This document shows positions 1 through 13,674 of a DNA stretch of 36,588 nt, one piece after another (position 1 is the stretch's first letter; every line of letters starts with the position of its first letter). The notes beneath the pieces are model-generated. The model had not been told where the DNA came from and did no database searches. It worked only from the letters and a program-made list of their open reading frames with translations. The position numbers were made by a program, and so were the translations under genes. This DNA comes from Myxococcaceae bacterium. GTDB taxonomy: Bacteria; Myxococcota; Myxococcia; Myxococcales; Myxococcaceae. Where the stretch lies: assembly GCA_025459425.1 (NCBI GenBank), contig JALOQF010000023.1:1-36588 (forward strand), written 5' to 3'.

Positions 1-110
1 ACCTCATCGCCGCCCAGCTGGCGCACGCGCCGACGTTTCTCCTGCCTGCGCACGACCCGGCGAGCCTGGAGCGATTTGGACGCGGTGCGGTGACGGCCAT
101 CACGCCGTGA
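1..110 (+). CDS. C-terminal fragment of an unidentified protein
   Basis: An open frame enters from the left edge and stops at TGA 108-110, giving about 35 residues that start LIAAQLAHAP and end VTAITP. Codon choice is G/C-ending like the neighbouring genes, so it is probably the end of a real gene. It runs convergently into the nucleotidyltransferase-fold gene, whose stop begins 22 bases further on. Nothing in the fragment identifies a family. Confidence 0.5.
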   Translation, partial: LIAAQLAHAPTFLLPAHDPASLERFGRGAVTAITP

Positions 111-132
111 CCCGCCGCTCGGGCTCGGCCCG

Positions 133-1101
133 TTAGCCCCCGGCGAGTAGCTGGCGCAGCGTGTCCTCGCCTCGAAACGCCTCGGTGCGCCCCACCTGGG
201 CCAGCGGCGTCACCACCAACCGCTCGAGCACCTCGCGCGTCGGGAGCATGAGCGACGGGCGGAGCTTCGCCACCGCCTCGCCCGTCTCGGGGAAGAGCTT
301 CTCGACGACGCCCAGCGCCGCCCACAGCGCGCGCTCGACGCCGAGCTGGCCGGCCCGCGCGAGCACCACGTCGGGCCTCGGCGCCCGCGAATAGTCGCCT
401 CCCATCGACGGCGCGCCCTGCACCAGCTCGCGCAGATCGATGAACTCGAGCATCGGCACGTCGAAGCCCGCCCGCGCCATCAACATCACGTGCACCAGCA
501 GCGCGTCTTCGAGGTCGAGCCGGTACATCGACGGCCCGTAGAACCGGATCGGCAGGCAGCGCGAGAGCATCGCGTCGTCGAGCGCGCGCTCCTTCGACAG
601 CGCGCCGTGCACGTACAGCATCGTGCGCCCGTCGCTGAGCACCCGCTCGCCCGAGGGCGCCGGCGCGTCGGTCGTGTCGGCCTTGAACTCGGCCCGGCGC
701 AGCCACGCGACGAACGGCTCGACGTCACCGGGAGGCACGAAGAGGCGCACGTCGATGACCGGCCTGAACGCCACGTGCGGGTAGAGGCTCTCGGCGAACG
801 AGGCCGCGCCCAGCAGCACGATGCGCCGCCCCTCGAGGTCGTCGACCGCCCGCTTGAAGTTGACGAGCTTCATCACGTTGTCGTTGGCCGTGCCCTGGTA
901 CAGCGACAAGAGCCGGTCCTTCGCCCATTGGGGCGCTCCACAGAGGCCGAGCCGGTACTCGAGGTTGTAGGCCGCGAGCGGTGCCAGCCCCTGCGCGATG
1001 GCCCACTCGACGTAGGCGTCCCACGGCGCGGCCTTGAGATCGACCCGGGTGGGTGAGAACGAGGACAACACGCGGAAGAGTTCGAGCATCGAGGTCGCCA
1101 T
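133..1101 (-). CDS. Nucleotidyltransferase-fold protein (NTP_transf_5-like), one acidic residue missing
   Basis: This 322-residue protein resembles the uncharacterised nucleotidyltransferase family (Pfam NTP_transf_5), which often occurs near polysaccharide or peptide-modification genes. The match rests on the core GAAS (residues 98-101), LYP at 106-108, and the strand RPVIDVRLFV (113-122). Family members normally read R-P-x-x-D-x-D, with two aspartates binding metal; here the second is Arg119, so catalysis may be lost or changed. The rest is helical with no signal peptide or membrane segment, so it is probably cytoplasmic. The ATG at 1101 has AAGAGG six bases upstream. It lies 59 bases downstream of the FHA/AAA+ regulator gene on the same strand and is probably co-transcribed with it. 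The substrate is unknown. Confidence 0.7.
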   Translation of the reverse strand: MATSMLELFRVLSSFSPTRVDLKAAPWDAYVEWAIAQGLAPLAAYNLEYRLGLCGAPQWAKDRLLSLYQGTANDNVMKLVNFKRAVDDLEGRRIVLLGAASFAESLYPHVAFRPVIDVRLFVPPGDVEPFVAWLRRAEFKADTTDAPAPSGERVLSDGRTMLYVHGALSKERALDDAMLSRCLPIRFYGPSMYRLDLEDALLVHVMLMARAGFDVPMLEFIDLRELVQGAPSMGGDYSRAPRPDVVLARAGQLGVERALWAALGVVEKLFPETGEAVAKLRPSLMLPTREVLERLVVTPLAQVGRTEAFRGEDTLRQLLAGG

Positions 1102-1160
1102 GCGGCGCCTCTTGTGAACGTGAGGGCCCGCCGATGCAAGCGAGGTTGCTCCAGGCCCCT

Positions 1161-2624
1161 TCAGCGAGACGGGCGCCGAAGCCCCAGCCGCGCCATGCGG
1201 TAGACGACGGTGCGCCGCGGCAGGCCGAGCCTCGTGGCCGCCGCGGTGACGTTCCAGCGGGTCCGGGCGAGCGCCTCGAGCAACAGCTCCCGCTCGGCGT
1301 CCTTCAGCGCGCTGCGCAGCGTCGCGCTCGACCCCGCCGCCGACAACCGGGCTGGCAGCGCATCGGGGCCCACCTCGTCGCGCACGGCCGCGCGCGCCGC
1401 CCGCAACATCACCCAGCGCAGCTCCCGCACTTCACCGGGCCAGGTCCACGCCGACAGCACGCGGCGCGCGTCGTCCGACAGCGACAGCCGGGGCCGCCCC
1501 ACCGCCGCGCGCGCCTCTCGCAGGAAGGTCTCGGCCAGGGCGAGCACGTCGGCGGGCCGCTGTGCCAGCCCGGGCACCTCGACCACCACGGGCGCCGCGT
1601 CGAGGCGCGCAGCCGACGTCAACACCACGAGGCGACGCTTCGTCCAGGCCGGGTCCACCACCTGGGCCAGCACCTCTGGGGGCGCGCGGTCGACGTCGCG
1701 CACCAGCACCGCCGGCGCCCGCAGGGCCGACGCGAGCCCCTCGAGCGAGCCCCTGCCCTCGAGCACCACCGGCTCGACTCCGCGGCTCTGGAAGAGCGCC
1801 TTCGCCAACATCGTGCGGCCGCTGCCTGGAGGCCCTGTGATGGCCACGGGCCCGGGCCGTGACGCGAGCTCGTCGGCCATCGCGAACAGCCGCACGGTCG
1901 AGGCCTCGGCCAGCGTCGGCTCCTCGACCGACGGCGGCACGCCCAGCAAGCGGCACCAGGCGGCCTCGAAGAGCTGGTCACCGAGCACGCCGTCGCGCGG
2001 AGCCACCGCCGACGCCGTCTGCGCGCGGGGCCCGGCGACCGGCCCGACGAGCGAGACGACACGCTCCAGCTCGGCCTCGCCCAGCTCGGGAACGATGCCC
2101 GTCAGCAGGTCGGCGGCGAGCTCGCCCCAGCAGGCGACCGCCCCCGTCTGCGCGACGGCCTCGACGACGCGCCGGGTGAGCGCCTGCCTCGCCGCCACGT
2201 TGAGCCCGCTGGTGCTGACGAACACGAGGCCCAGGGGCCGTGTCGCCGCCGACCGACGGGCCTCCTCGTCGAGGCGCACCACCAGCTCGTCCTCCGACGC
2301 CAACCGGGGCGCAGCGGCCCGGGCCGACGAGAGCGCCAGCACCACCAGGCGGTTGTCGCCCACCGCCACCTCGTCTCCGGCGACGAGCGGCATCGGCGCG
2401 CTGCAGGGCACGTCGTTCACCCGCACGCCCGAGGCCGGGCCGAGCGGGTCCACCACGGGCCGGTCGTCGACGATGCGGAACGAGAGGTGGCGCTCCTCGA
2501 GCTGTGGGTCCTTCAGCTCGAGCGACGCGCCGCGCCCGCGCCCGACGAACAGCGGCCGCCCCACGAGCAGGTCCACCGGGGCGACCCGCTGCGGGGTGAT
2601 GACGAGGAGGGCCCAACGCGACAT
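1161..2624 (-). CDS. Degenerate FHA-AAA+-Fis regulator lacking GAFTGA
   Basis: This 487-residue cytoplasmic protein has the build of a sigma-54 enhancer-binding protein without its activating loop. Residues 15-98 look like an FHA (phosphothreonine-binding) domain with VGRG and ERHLSF. Residues 110-215 are an alpha/beta segment I cannot assign. Residues 240-400 are a shortened AAA+ domain with Walker A GPPGSGRT (264-271) and the family signature WPGEVREL (395-402). The C-terminus (453-482) is a Fis-type helix-turn-helix. The GAFTGA loop that contacts sigma-54 is absent, and the Walker B region reads VLVRDVDR rather than the usual FLDE. It probably binds DNA and perhaps a phosphoprotein, but should not open sigma-54 promoters. 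It precedes the nucleotidyltransferase-fold gene. The start at 2624 is the first ATG; no clear ribosome-binding site is visible. Confidence 0.8.
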   Translation of the reverse strand: MSRWALLVITPQRVAPVDLLVGRPLFVGRGRGASLELKDPQLEERHLSFRIVDDRPVVDPLGPASGVRVNDVPCSAPMPLVAGDEVAVGDNRLVVLALSSARAAAPRLASEDELVVRLDEEARRSAATRPLGLVFVSTSGLNVAARQALTRRVVEAVAQTGAVACWGELAADLLTGIVPELGEAELERVVSLVGPVAGPRAQTASAVAPRDGVLGDQLFEAAWCRLLGVPPSVEEPTLAEASTVRLFAMADELASRPGPVAITGPPGSGRTMLAKALFQSRGVEPVVLEGRGSLEGLASALRAPAVLVRDVDRAPPEVLAQVVDPAWTKRRLVVLTSAARLDAAPVVVEVPGLAQRPADVLALAETFLREARAAVGRPRLSLSDDARRVLSAWTWPGEVRELRWVMLRAARAAVRDEVGPDALPARLSAAGSSATLRSALKDAERELLLEALARTRWNVTAAATRLGLPRRTVVYRMARLGLRRPSR

Positions 2625-2693
2625 GCCGACGAACCGGGGAGACGACGAGGTGGCGCGAGTGAATCACCCCATGCCATCCTCGTCTTGCTCCTC

Positions 2694-2834
2694 ATGCTCT
2701 TCCTGGCCCTGCACCTCGTCGCCGCGCCGCTCGCCGTCTCGACGCCCCCGCCCCGCCCCACCACGCCGCACGTCGCCAACCCCGATGGGGGACGAAAGCG
2801 CCGCGACGGCCGCGACGACGAAGACGCCCGCTGA
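2694..2834 (+). CDS. Possible small secreted or membrane peptide
   Basis: A 46-codon frame starts at ATG 2694 and encodes a hydrophobic N-terminus (MLFLALHLVAAPLAV), a proline/threonine stretch and a charged Arg/Asp-rich tail. The hydrophobic start followed by a polar tail is what a small exported peptide would look like. Against it, there is no convincing ribosome-binding site, and the region is also the upstream leader of the alkC-type gene 21 bases further on. High-GC DNA produces such frames easily, so this is a weak call. Confidence 0.22.
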   Translation: MLFLALHLVAAPLAVSTPPPRPTTPHVANPDGGRKRRDGRDDEDAR

Positions 2835-2855
2835 ACGTCCGTATAGGAAGGGCGC

Positions 2856-3962
2856 ATGGCCGAGCCCTTCAAGAACCTGCTCGACGTGACCGTGGTGCGC
2901 GCGCTCGCCTCCGAGCTCGAAGCCGCGTGGCCCGACTTCCCCCGCCGTCGCTTCATCGCTGACGCGAGCCGGGGGCTCGACGCGCTCGAGCTGAAGGCCC
3001 GTGCCCAGCACATCGCGAACGCGCTGCGCAGCGCCCTGCCCGACGACGCGACGGCCGCGATGGAGGTGGTGACGCGGGCGCTGGGGAAGCCGCTCGAGGT
3101 GACGCAAGGCTACGGCACCACCGTCTTCCGCTACCTGCCGTACTCGACGTTCCTCTTCGACGTGGGCCCCCGCGACGTCGAGACGGCGCTCGAGGCCAAC
3201 CGCCAGCTCACCATGCGCTTCTCGGCCGAGTTCTCGATTCGCGCGCTCCTCGAGCACGCCCCCACCCGCACCCTCGAGGCGCTCGCGAGCTGGACGAAGG
3301 ACGACAACCCGCACGTGCGCCGCCTCGTCTCGGAAGGCACCCGGCCGCGGCTCCCCTGGGCGCCCCGCGTGCGCGCCCTCGCGGAGGCCCCGCTGTGCAC
3401 CCTGCCCCTGCTCGAGGCCCTCAAGGACGACCCGGAGGAATACGTGCGCCGCTCGGTGGCCAACCACCTCAACGACCTCTCGAAGGACGAGCCCGACGAG
3501 GTGCTGGCCATCGCGGAGCGGTGGCTCACGGCCTCGAAGGCGCCCCCGCGCACCCGCCTCGTCGAGCACGCGCTGCGAACGCTGGTGAAGGCCGGCCACC
3601 CGCGGGCGCTGGCCCTGCTCGGCGCGACGGGCGTGCCGCTCGAGGTGCACGGCCAGGTGTCGCCCACACGGCTGCGCCTGGGAGACACGGTGACGCTCGA
3701 GGCCACCGTCACCAACCACGGCGACTCACCGTCGCACGTCGTGGCCGAGGCCATCGTGCACTACGCGCGTCCCACCGGGAGCGCCGCGAAGACCTTCCGT
3801 CTCGGCCGCGTCGACCTTCTGCCCGGCGCCTCGGCGACGCTGACGAAGCGCCTGCGGCTGGTGCACGTGAGCATTCGAAGGCTGCACGCCGGCCGGCATC
3901 GCGTCGAGGTGCAGGCCAACGGCACCCGCGTCGAGGCGGGCCACTTCACCCTGGCGGTGTGA
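2856..3962 (+). CDS. alkC: AlkC-type DNA alkylation repair protein with C-terminal Ig-like domain
   Basis: This is a 368-residue member of the AlkC family of HEAT-repeat DNA glycosylases, which excise cationic N3-methyl purines and cytosine. The start MAEPFKNL and the block HVRRLVSEGTRPRLPW (153-168) are family hallmarks. Helical repeats fill residues 10-255. Glu125 (in FSAEF), Glu160 and Trp168 sit where I recall the active-site Glu, Glu and Trp of a characterised AlkC, with a constant offset of four. Residues 258-368 form a beta-rich Ig-like domain (RLRLGDTVTLEATVTNHG), which some AlkC proteins use to grip DNA. The start is well supported by AGGAAGGG just upstream of ATG 2856. The gene stands alone and ends nine bases from a convergent kinase gene. 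Confidence 0.9.
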   Translation: MAEPFKNLLDVTVVRALASELEAAWPDFPRRRFIADASRGLDALELKARAQHIANALRSALPDDATAAMEVVTRALGKPLEVTQGYGTTVFRYLPYSTFLFDVGPRDVETALEANRQLTMRFSAEFSIRALLEHAPTRTLEALASWTKDDNPHVRRLVSEGTRPRLPWAPRVRALAEAPLCTLPLLEALKDDPEEYVRRSVANHLNDLSKDEPDEVLAIAERWLTASKAPPRTRLVEHALRTLVKAGHPRALALLGATGVPLEVHGQVSPTRLRLGDTVTLEATVTNHGDSPSHVVAEAIVHYARPTGSAAKTFRLGRVDLLPGASATLTKRLRLVHVSIRRLHAGRHRVEVQANGTRVEAGHFTLAV

Positions 3963-3971
3963 GCGGCGCCG

Positions 3972-5582
3972 TCACTTGAAGAGGTCGGCGCGCAGCACCA
4001 CGCTGCCACCGGCCGGCACCTTCACCGTCACCTTGCGCGTCACCTTGAGCTGCGAGTTCTTCAGCGTGAACGTCGCCGAGCCCGCGGGCACCTCGACCGG
4101 GTCGAACGGCGTGACGCCCAGCTTGCGGTTGGCGAAGTAGACCTCGGCCCACGGGTTGACCCGCACCGTCACCTTGCCGGTCTTCGGCTTGCGCGGGGGC
4201 GGCGGCTTCTTCGGAGGGGTCTTCGGCTCGTCCACCATCGCCACCGGTGGGGCGCCGGCGTCGGTCGGCGCGGCGGCCTCGAGCGACAGCTCCGGCATCA
4301 CCTGAACGGTGGGCTCCGGCGGCGCGGCCACCGGCTCGGGCACGGGGTCGACACGCCGCGGCTCGCGCGAGCCGGCGATGGCCACCAGCGTGATGGTGAG
4401 GAAGACGAGCGCCGTGGCGGCGCCGGCGAGGCCGATCCACAAGCCGGTGCGGCGGGGCGGCGGCGCCTCGGCCGGCGGAGCAGCCGTCACCGCCGACAGC
4501 AGCGGCTGCGTCTGGGAGCGGGCCGGCTCGAGCGGCGCGGTGCCCAGCGGCTTCTCGGACGACAGCGGCGCGGTGCCCTGCACGGTCGACGACGGCAGCG
4601 GCGCGGTGCCCGGGAAGGCGCGCTGCACGCCGGTGTCTCCGACGTCGTCGCCCAGGAGGACCGGGGCCGGCTCGGCGCCCGCGCTCCCGTACACCTCGGC
4701 GAGAAAGCCCGTCACGTCCGACGGGAGCACGGTGTGGCCGGCGGCCGTGAGCCAGCTCTCGAGCGCCTCGCTCATCGCGCCGGCGCTGTCCCAGCGGTCT
4801 CTGGCCTCGAGGGCGAGCGCCTTCGACAAAGCGTCGTTGAGGGCGGCCGGGAACTCTGGGCGCGGAACGTACGGCAGGTGCTCGAGCGTGCCGTCGGCCT
4901 GCAGGGCGCCCTGGGGCGGGCGCTCGAGCGTGAGCAGCTCGTGCAACAGCACCCCCGCCCCGAAGACGTCGGCGCGGCGGTCGATGGCGGCCCCAGACAC
5001 CATCAACTCCGGCGCCATGTAGGTCAGCTTGCCCTTGGGGCGCCCCACCCGCGTCTCGGCGCCCCGCATGGCCCGCGCGATGCCGAAGTCGACGAGCTTC
5101 GCCATGCCGGTCGAAGCGACGAGCACGTTCTCGGGGCTGACGTCGCGGTGGAGGATTCCCAGCGCCCGGCCCCGCTCGTCCTTGAGCTCGTGCGCGAACT
5201 GCAGGCCCTGGAGCACCTGCGAGATGAGCCGCACCGCCACGGGCGCAGGCACTGGCAGCCGGTGGTGACGACACGCGTCGAGCAGCGCCCGCAGGCTCTT
5301 GCCTGGCACGTACTCCATGGCGATGAACCAGGTGTCGCCCTCACGCTCGAGGCCGAACACCTGCGCGATGGACGGGTGCTGGAGCTGCGCCGCCAGCTGC
5401 GCCTCGTTGAGGAACAGGTCGATGAAGCCCTGGTCGCGCGCGAGGTGCCGCAAGATGCGCTTGACGACGACGGTCTTCGCGAAGCCGCCCGGGCCCTCCT
5501 GCCGCGCGAGGAACACCTCGCCCATGCCGCCGGTGGCGATGAGGGAGAGCAGCCGGTAGCGGCCGAGCTTCTCCTCAGCCAT
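3972..5582 (-). CDS. Ser/Thr protein kinase with one membrane segment and a PEGA domain
   Basis: This 536-residue kinase has a cytoplasmic Hanks-type domain (about 8-275): ATGGMGEV loop (first Gly of the GxGxxG pattern is Ala16), catalytic Lys41, helix-C Glu60, HRD at 145-147 and DFG at 165-167. A Pro/Ala-rich linker with several GTAPL repeats follows, then a membrane segment (about 378-402), a Pro/Ala stretch, and a C-terminal PEGA-type beta domain (about 468-536) that would sit outside the inner membrane as a sensor or wall-contact module. The residues needed for catalysis are present, so it should be active. Its ATG overlaps the stop of the deacetylase gene by eight bases, implying translational coupling and a link to surface polysaccharide processing. 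Confidence 0.93.
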   Translation of the reverse strand: MAEEKLGRYRLLSLIATGGMGEVFLARQEGPGGFAKTVVVKRILRHLARDQGFIDLFLNEAQLAAQLQHPSIAQVFGLEREGDTWFIAMEYVPGKSLRALLDACRHHRLPVPAPVAVRLISQVLQGLQFAHELKDERGRALGILHRDVSPENVLVASTGMAKLVDFGIARAMRGAETRVGRPKGKLTYMAPELMVSGAAIDRRADVFGAGVLLHELLTLERPPQGALQADGTLEHLPYVPRPEFPAALNDALSKALALEARDRWDSAGAMSEALESWLTAAGHTVLPSDVTGFLAEVYGSAGAEPAPVLLGDDVGDTGVQRAFPGTAPLPSSTVQGTAPLSSEKPLGTAPLEPARSQTQPLLSAVTAAPPAEAPPPRRTGLWIGLAGAATALVFLTITLVAIAGSREPRRVDPVPEPVAAPPEPTVQVMPELSLEAAAPTDAGAPPVAMVDEPKTPPKKPPPPRKPKTGKVTVRVNPWAEVYFANRKLGVTPFDPVEVPAGSATFTLKNSQLKVTRKVTVKVPAGGSVVLRADLFK

Positions 5583-6522
5583 CGAGCGTCTCCGACAGGC
5601 GGGCGGCCGCGGTGGCGAGCGTCACGCGCTCCCGGTCGTCACCGAGCCACGTGAAGAGCGTCTTGAGCCGCCTGAGCTTCTCGCGCACCGGTACCGCCAC
5701 GTCCCGCTGCTGGCGGGCGAGCACCTCGGGAATGCCGTCGGACGCATCGAGCACGTCGATGGCGTGCAGCTCGAAGTTGAGGTGCCGGTCTCGCCGAAGC
5801 CGGCGGAAGGTGCCCTCGACGAGCGGCCACGGCATCGACGTAGCGAAGGTGCCGATGAAGGGCATGCGCACGATGGGGCTCACCGCCATCGGCAGCTCGA
5901 CGAGCGGCGCCGTCCCCCGGCGGTACGGGTCGTCGAGCGAGGGCCGGTAGGCGACGCGCGGCGCGAGCAGGACGCGGGGCGAGTCGAGAATGGCGCGCGA
6001 AGGCCGGCCCAGCGTGGCGAGCGCGGTCATCACGGCGGCCTTGGCCGTCCAGTAGGGGGCCGCGGGAAAGGTCGACGAGTCGTAGCGGTAGCCGAGCGCC
6101 GCCACCGCCTGGAGCATCGCCGCCGAGAGCGTGTAGCCCGGCGCACGAAAGCCCACCGGCGTCTGCCCGGTGGCGGTGACGATGGCCTCGTGAGCCTTTC
6201 GCAGATCGGCTTCGATGTCGGCGCGCGGGCGGCGCGAGAGCGCGTAGTCGTGCGAGAACGAGTGGCTCGCGAGCTCGACGCCGGCCCCGGCGGCCGTCTT
6301 CAGGGCCGCGGGGAGCGCCTCACCGCCGAGATCGCTGGCGATGACGAAGAAGGTGGCCGGCGCCCCCACCGAGGCGAAGAGCTCGAGGAAGCGGGGGATC
6401 GCGGCCGTCGCGACGAGCTCGCGGGCGCGCTCGTCGAGCACCGACTCGGGCAGCCCCTGGATGCGGCAGTAGTGCCCGAGGGAATCGAGGTCGACCGAGA
6501 TGCTGGCGAGGCGGGACGACAT
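5575..6522 (-). CDS. Polysaccharide deacetylase family protein (carbohydrate esterase 4-like)
   Basis: About 315 residues, beginning SISVDLDSLGHY. NodB/CE4 signatures are visible: an Asp pair (D11, D13), the metal-binding HSFSH (H87-H91) and FRAPGY (125-130). The family removes N-acetyl groups from peptidoglycan, chitin-like or exopolysaccharide sugars, or acts on lipid-linked sugars. No signal peptide is seen, so a cytoplasmic lipid-linked substrate is possible, which would suit the glycosyltransferase upstream. I place the start at ATG 6522; an in-frame GTG at 6534 would add four residues, and neither has a good ribosome-binding site. The stop overlaps the kinase start by eight bases, so these genes are an operon. 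Confidence 0.88.
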   Translation of the reverse strand: MSSRLASISVDLDSLGHYCRIQGLPESVLDERARELVATAAIPRFLELFASVGAPATFFVIASDLGGEALPAALKTAAGAGVELASHSFSHDYALSRRPRADIEADLRKAHEAIVTATGQTPVGFRAPGYTLSAAMLQAVAALGYRYDSSTFPAAPYWTAKAAVMTALATLGRPSRAILDSPRVLLAPRVAYRPSLDDPYRRGTAPLVELPMAVSPIVRMPFIGTFATSMPWPLVEGTFRRLRRDRHLNFELHAIDVLDASDGIPEVLARQQRDVAVPVREKLRRLKTLFTWLGDDRERVTLATAAARLSETLDG

Positions 6523-6597
6523 GGGCGGCCGCACAGGTTAGCGGGCGGCGCGCCGGAGTGGCTCGCCAAACGACACCCGAGGCCAGCCAGCCGCGGC

Positions 6598-7317
6598 TCA
6601 CTCGCCGCGAACGCGAATGACGTACACCAGGCGCGCGACGTTCTTGAGCACGTTCGGCACGCGCTTGAAGAGGTGGATCGACGGCTGCCGCTTCTCGTGC
6701 AGCTGAATGGGGATCTCGCGAACCTCGAGCCCCTCGCGCCACGCGCGCACCACGAACTCCGAGGCGAACACGTCCATGTCGACGACGCAGCGGGCGATGA
6801 CCGGCAACAGCTTCTCGCGCCGGAAGGCCTTGAGCCCGTGCGTGTCGGTGCCCTTGAAGCCGAGCGTCGCGCGCAACAGCCCGTTGTGCACCCGCGTCGC
6901 CACCCGGCGCACCAGCGGGCGTCGGTCGCTCGAGCCCCGGGCCGCCTTGGAGCCGACGATGAGGTCGGCCTCGCGCCGCTCGAGCCGGGGCACCGCCTGG
7001 TCGTAGAAGACGAGGTCGCAGAGATCGATCTCGTCGCACACGACGATGTTGCCGCGCGCCTTCAGGATGCCGGCCTTGAGCGCCGAGCCGTAGTTGGGCG
7101 TCTCGCTGTGGAACCAGCGCAGGCGCGGGTGCTCCTTCGTCAGCCGCTCGAGGATCTCGGGCGTGCGATCGCGCGAGCCGTTCTCGGCGAAGATGATCTC
7201 GTAGTCCCAGCCGCGCTCGTCGAGCCCTCGGGCCAGCTCGAGGCCAGCCGACTCGACGATCGACTCTTCGTTGTAGACGGGGATGACGACGCTCAGGTGG
7301 GGGTCGGCGGAGGCCAT
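6598..7317 (-). CDS. Family 2 glycosyltransferase (dolichol-phosphate mannosyltransferase-like)
   Basis: This 239-residue protein has the GT-A fold of DPM1-like enzymes: LSVVIPVYNEE (8-18), FAENGSRDRT (43-52), the acidic pocket CDEIDLCD (94-101) and GSALKAGILKARG (77-89). Such enzymes usually load a sugar from a nucleotide donor onto a polyprenyl phosphate at the membrane. No transmembrane segment follows the catalytic domain. I chose ATG 7317 because the frame reads directly into LSVVIPVYNEE; an upstream extension to 7398 encodes unrelated residues. It heads the minus-strand set with the deacetylase and the PEGA kinase, suggesting lipid-linked sugar synthesis for a cell-surface glycan. Confidence 0.88.
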   Translation of the reverse strand: MASADPHLSVVIPVYNEESIVESAGLELARGLDERGWDYEIIFAENGSRDRTPEILERLTKEHPRLRWFHSETPNYGSALKAGILKARGNIVVCDEIDLCDLVFYDQAVPRLERREADLIVGSKAARGSSDRRPLVRRVATRVHNGLLRATLGFKGTDTHGLKAFRREKLLPVIARCVVDMDVFASEFVVRAWREGLEVREIPIQLHEKRQPSIHLFKRVPNVLKNVARLVYVIRVRGE

Positions 7318-7482
7318 CGGCGGCGCGGGCGCATAGCATGAGGCGCGCTGTCGTCCATCGTCTCGACGTGGGGTGCCACAGCCCCACTGAACTGGCACGC
7401 ATCAGCAATTCACCTGCTGGAACCCCCGGGGTAACGTCCCGCGACTGTTGAGCCCTGCCCCTGCTGGGCCCCGAGGAGCCTC
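7318..7482. other. Divergent intergenic region
   Basis: This 165-base gap separates the glycosyltransferase gene (minus) from the zinc-ribbon/TPR gene (plus) and must hold promoters for both. A GAGGAG ribosome-binding site lies a few bases before ATG 7483. A TGGCACG at 7393 resembles a sigma-54 -24 element, but its -12 partner is one base too close. No other signal is clear. Confidence 0.5.
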
Positions 7483-13183
<5,701 letters not shown>

Positions 13184-13318
13184 TCCCGCGCGCGCACGAA
13201 AAGCCCGTTGCGTCGCCACAGGCCTTGCGATAGCAGGGGCGCCCCGATGACGGCCCGCATGGCGTCAGGGGCGAGGGGCCGCCGCAGTCTGCACGATGTC
13301 GGCGGGGCTGTCGGTCAG
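13184..13318 (+). other. Spacer between serS and the tRNA array
   Basis: This 135-base spacer has no convincing gene. A TTGCGT near 13208 could be a -35 element but has no good -10 partner, so I cannot say whether the tRNA array has its own promoter or is read through from serS. I see no terminator hairpin with a T tract after serS, which is compatible with read-through. Confidence 0.4.
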
Positions 13319-13405
13319 GGAGCAGTGGCCGAGTGGCTGAAGGCAGCGGTCTTGAAAACCGCAGAAGTCGAAAGGCTTCCGAAGGTTCGAATCCTTCCTG
13401 CTCCG
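13319..13405 (+). tRNA. tRNA-Ser(UGA)
   Basis: This 87-base class II tRNA has acceptor strands GGAGCAG (13319-13325) and CTGCTCC (13398-13404) pairing perfectly, with discriminator G at 13405. The anticodon TGA (13353-13355) sits in loop CTTGAAA between GCGGT and ACCGC. A long variable arm closes GAAG with CTTC, and the T loop is TTCGAAT. It reads UCA and probably other UCN codons by wobble. CCA is not encoded. It is the first tRNA after serS. Confidence 0.97.
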
Positions 13406-13437
13406 AGGTAGCGCAGTTCTTTGACAGCTTTCGTTGT

Positions 13438-13524
13438 GGAGAGATGGCCGAGAGGCTGAAGGCGCAGGTTTGCTAAACCTGTATACTCGTAAGGGTATCG
13501 AGGGTTCGAATCCCTCTCTCTCCG
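13438..13524 (+). tRNA. tRNA-Ser(GCU)
   Basis: This 87-base class II tRNA has acceptor GGAGAGA (13438-13444) pairing with TCTCTCC (13517-13523) and discriminator G. The anticodon GCT is at 13472-13474, flanked by CAGGT and ACCTG. The long variable arm contains ATACTCGTAAGGGTAT. It reads AGC and AGU. CCA is not encoded. It lies 32 bases after tRNA-Ser(UGA). Confidence 0.97.
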
Positions 13525-13575
13525 CACCAGTCGCAAGAAGACGGGTTGCTGCAAGACGGTGGCGTGGAAGAAAAA

Positions 13576-13649
13576 GCTCCCTTAGCTCAGCTGGATAGAG
13601 CGTTGGACTACGAATCCAAAGGCCGGAGGTTCGAATCCTCCAGGGAGCG
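13576..13649 (+). tRNA. tRNA-Arg(ACG)
   Basis: This 74-base class I tRNA has acceptor GCTCCCT (13576-13582) pairing with AGGGAGC (13642-13648) and discriminator G. The anticodon ACG is at 13610-13612 in loop CTACGAA between TTGGA and TCCAA. In bacteria this is the tRNA whose A34 is deaminated to inosine by TadA so that it can read CGU, CGC and CGA. The tadA start codon lies only 25 bases beyond its 3' end. CCA is not encoded. Confidence 0.97.
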
Positions 13650-13674
13650 CAACACCGACCTCGACGCATCGTTC

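Noticed and set aside
7393..7407. TGGCACGCATCAGC as a sigma-54 promoter before the zinc-ribbon/TPR gene.
   Set aside because: GG and GC are nine bases apart instead of ten, and sigma-54 spacing is strict.
13421..13426. TTGACA, a perfect -35 hexamer between two tRNA-Ser genes.
   Set aside because: A matching -10 would fall inside tRNA-Ser(GCU), starting transcription within the tRNA.
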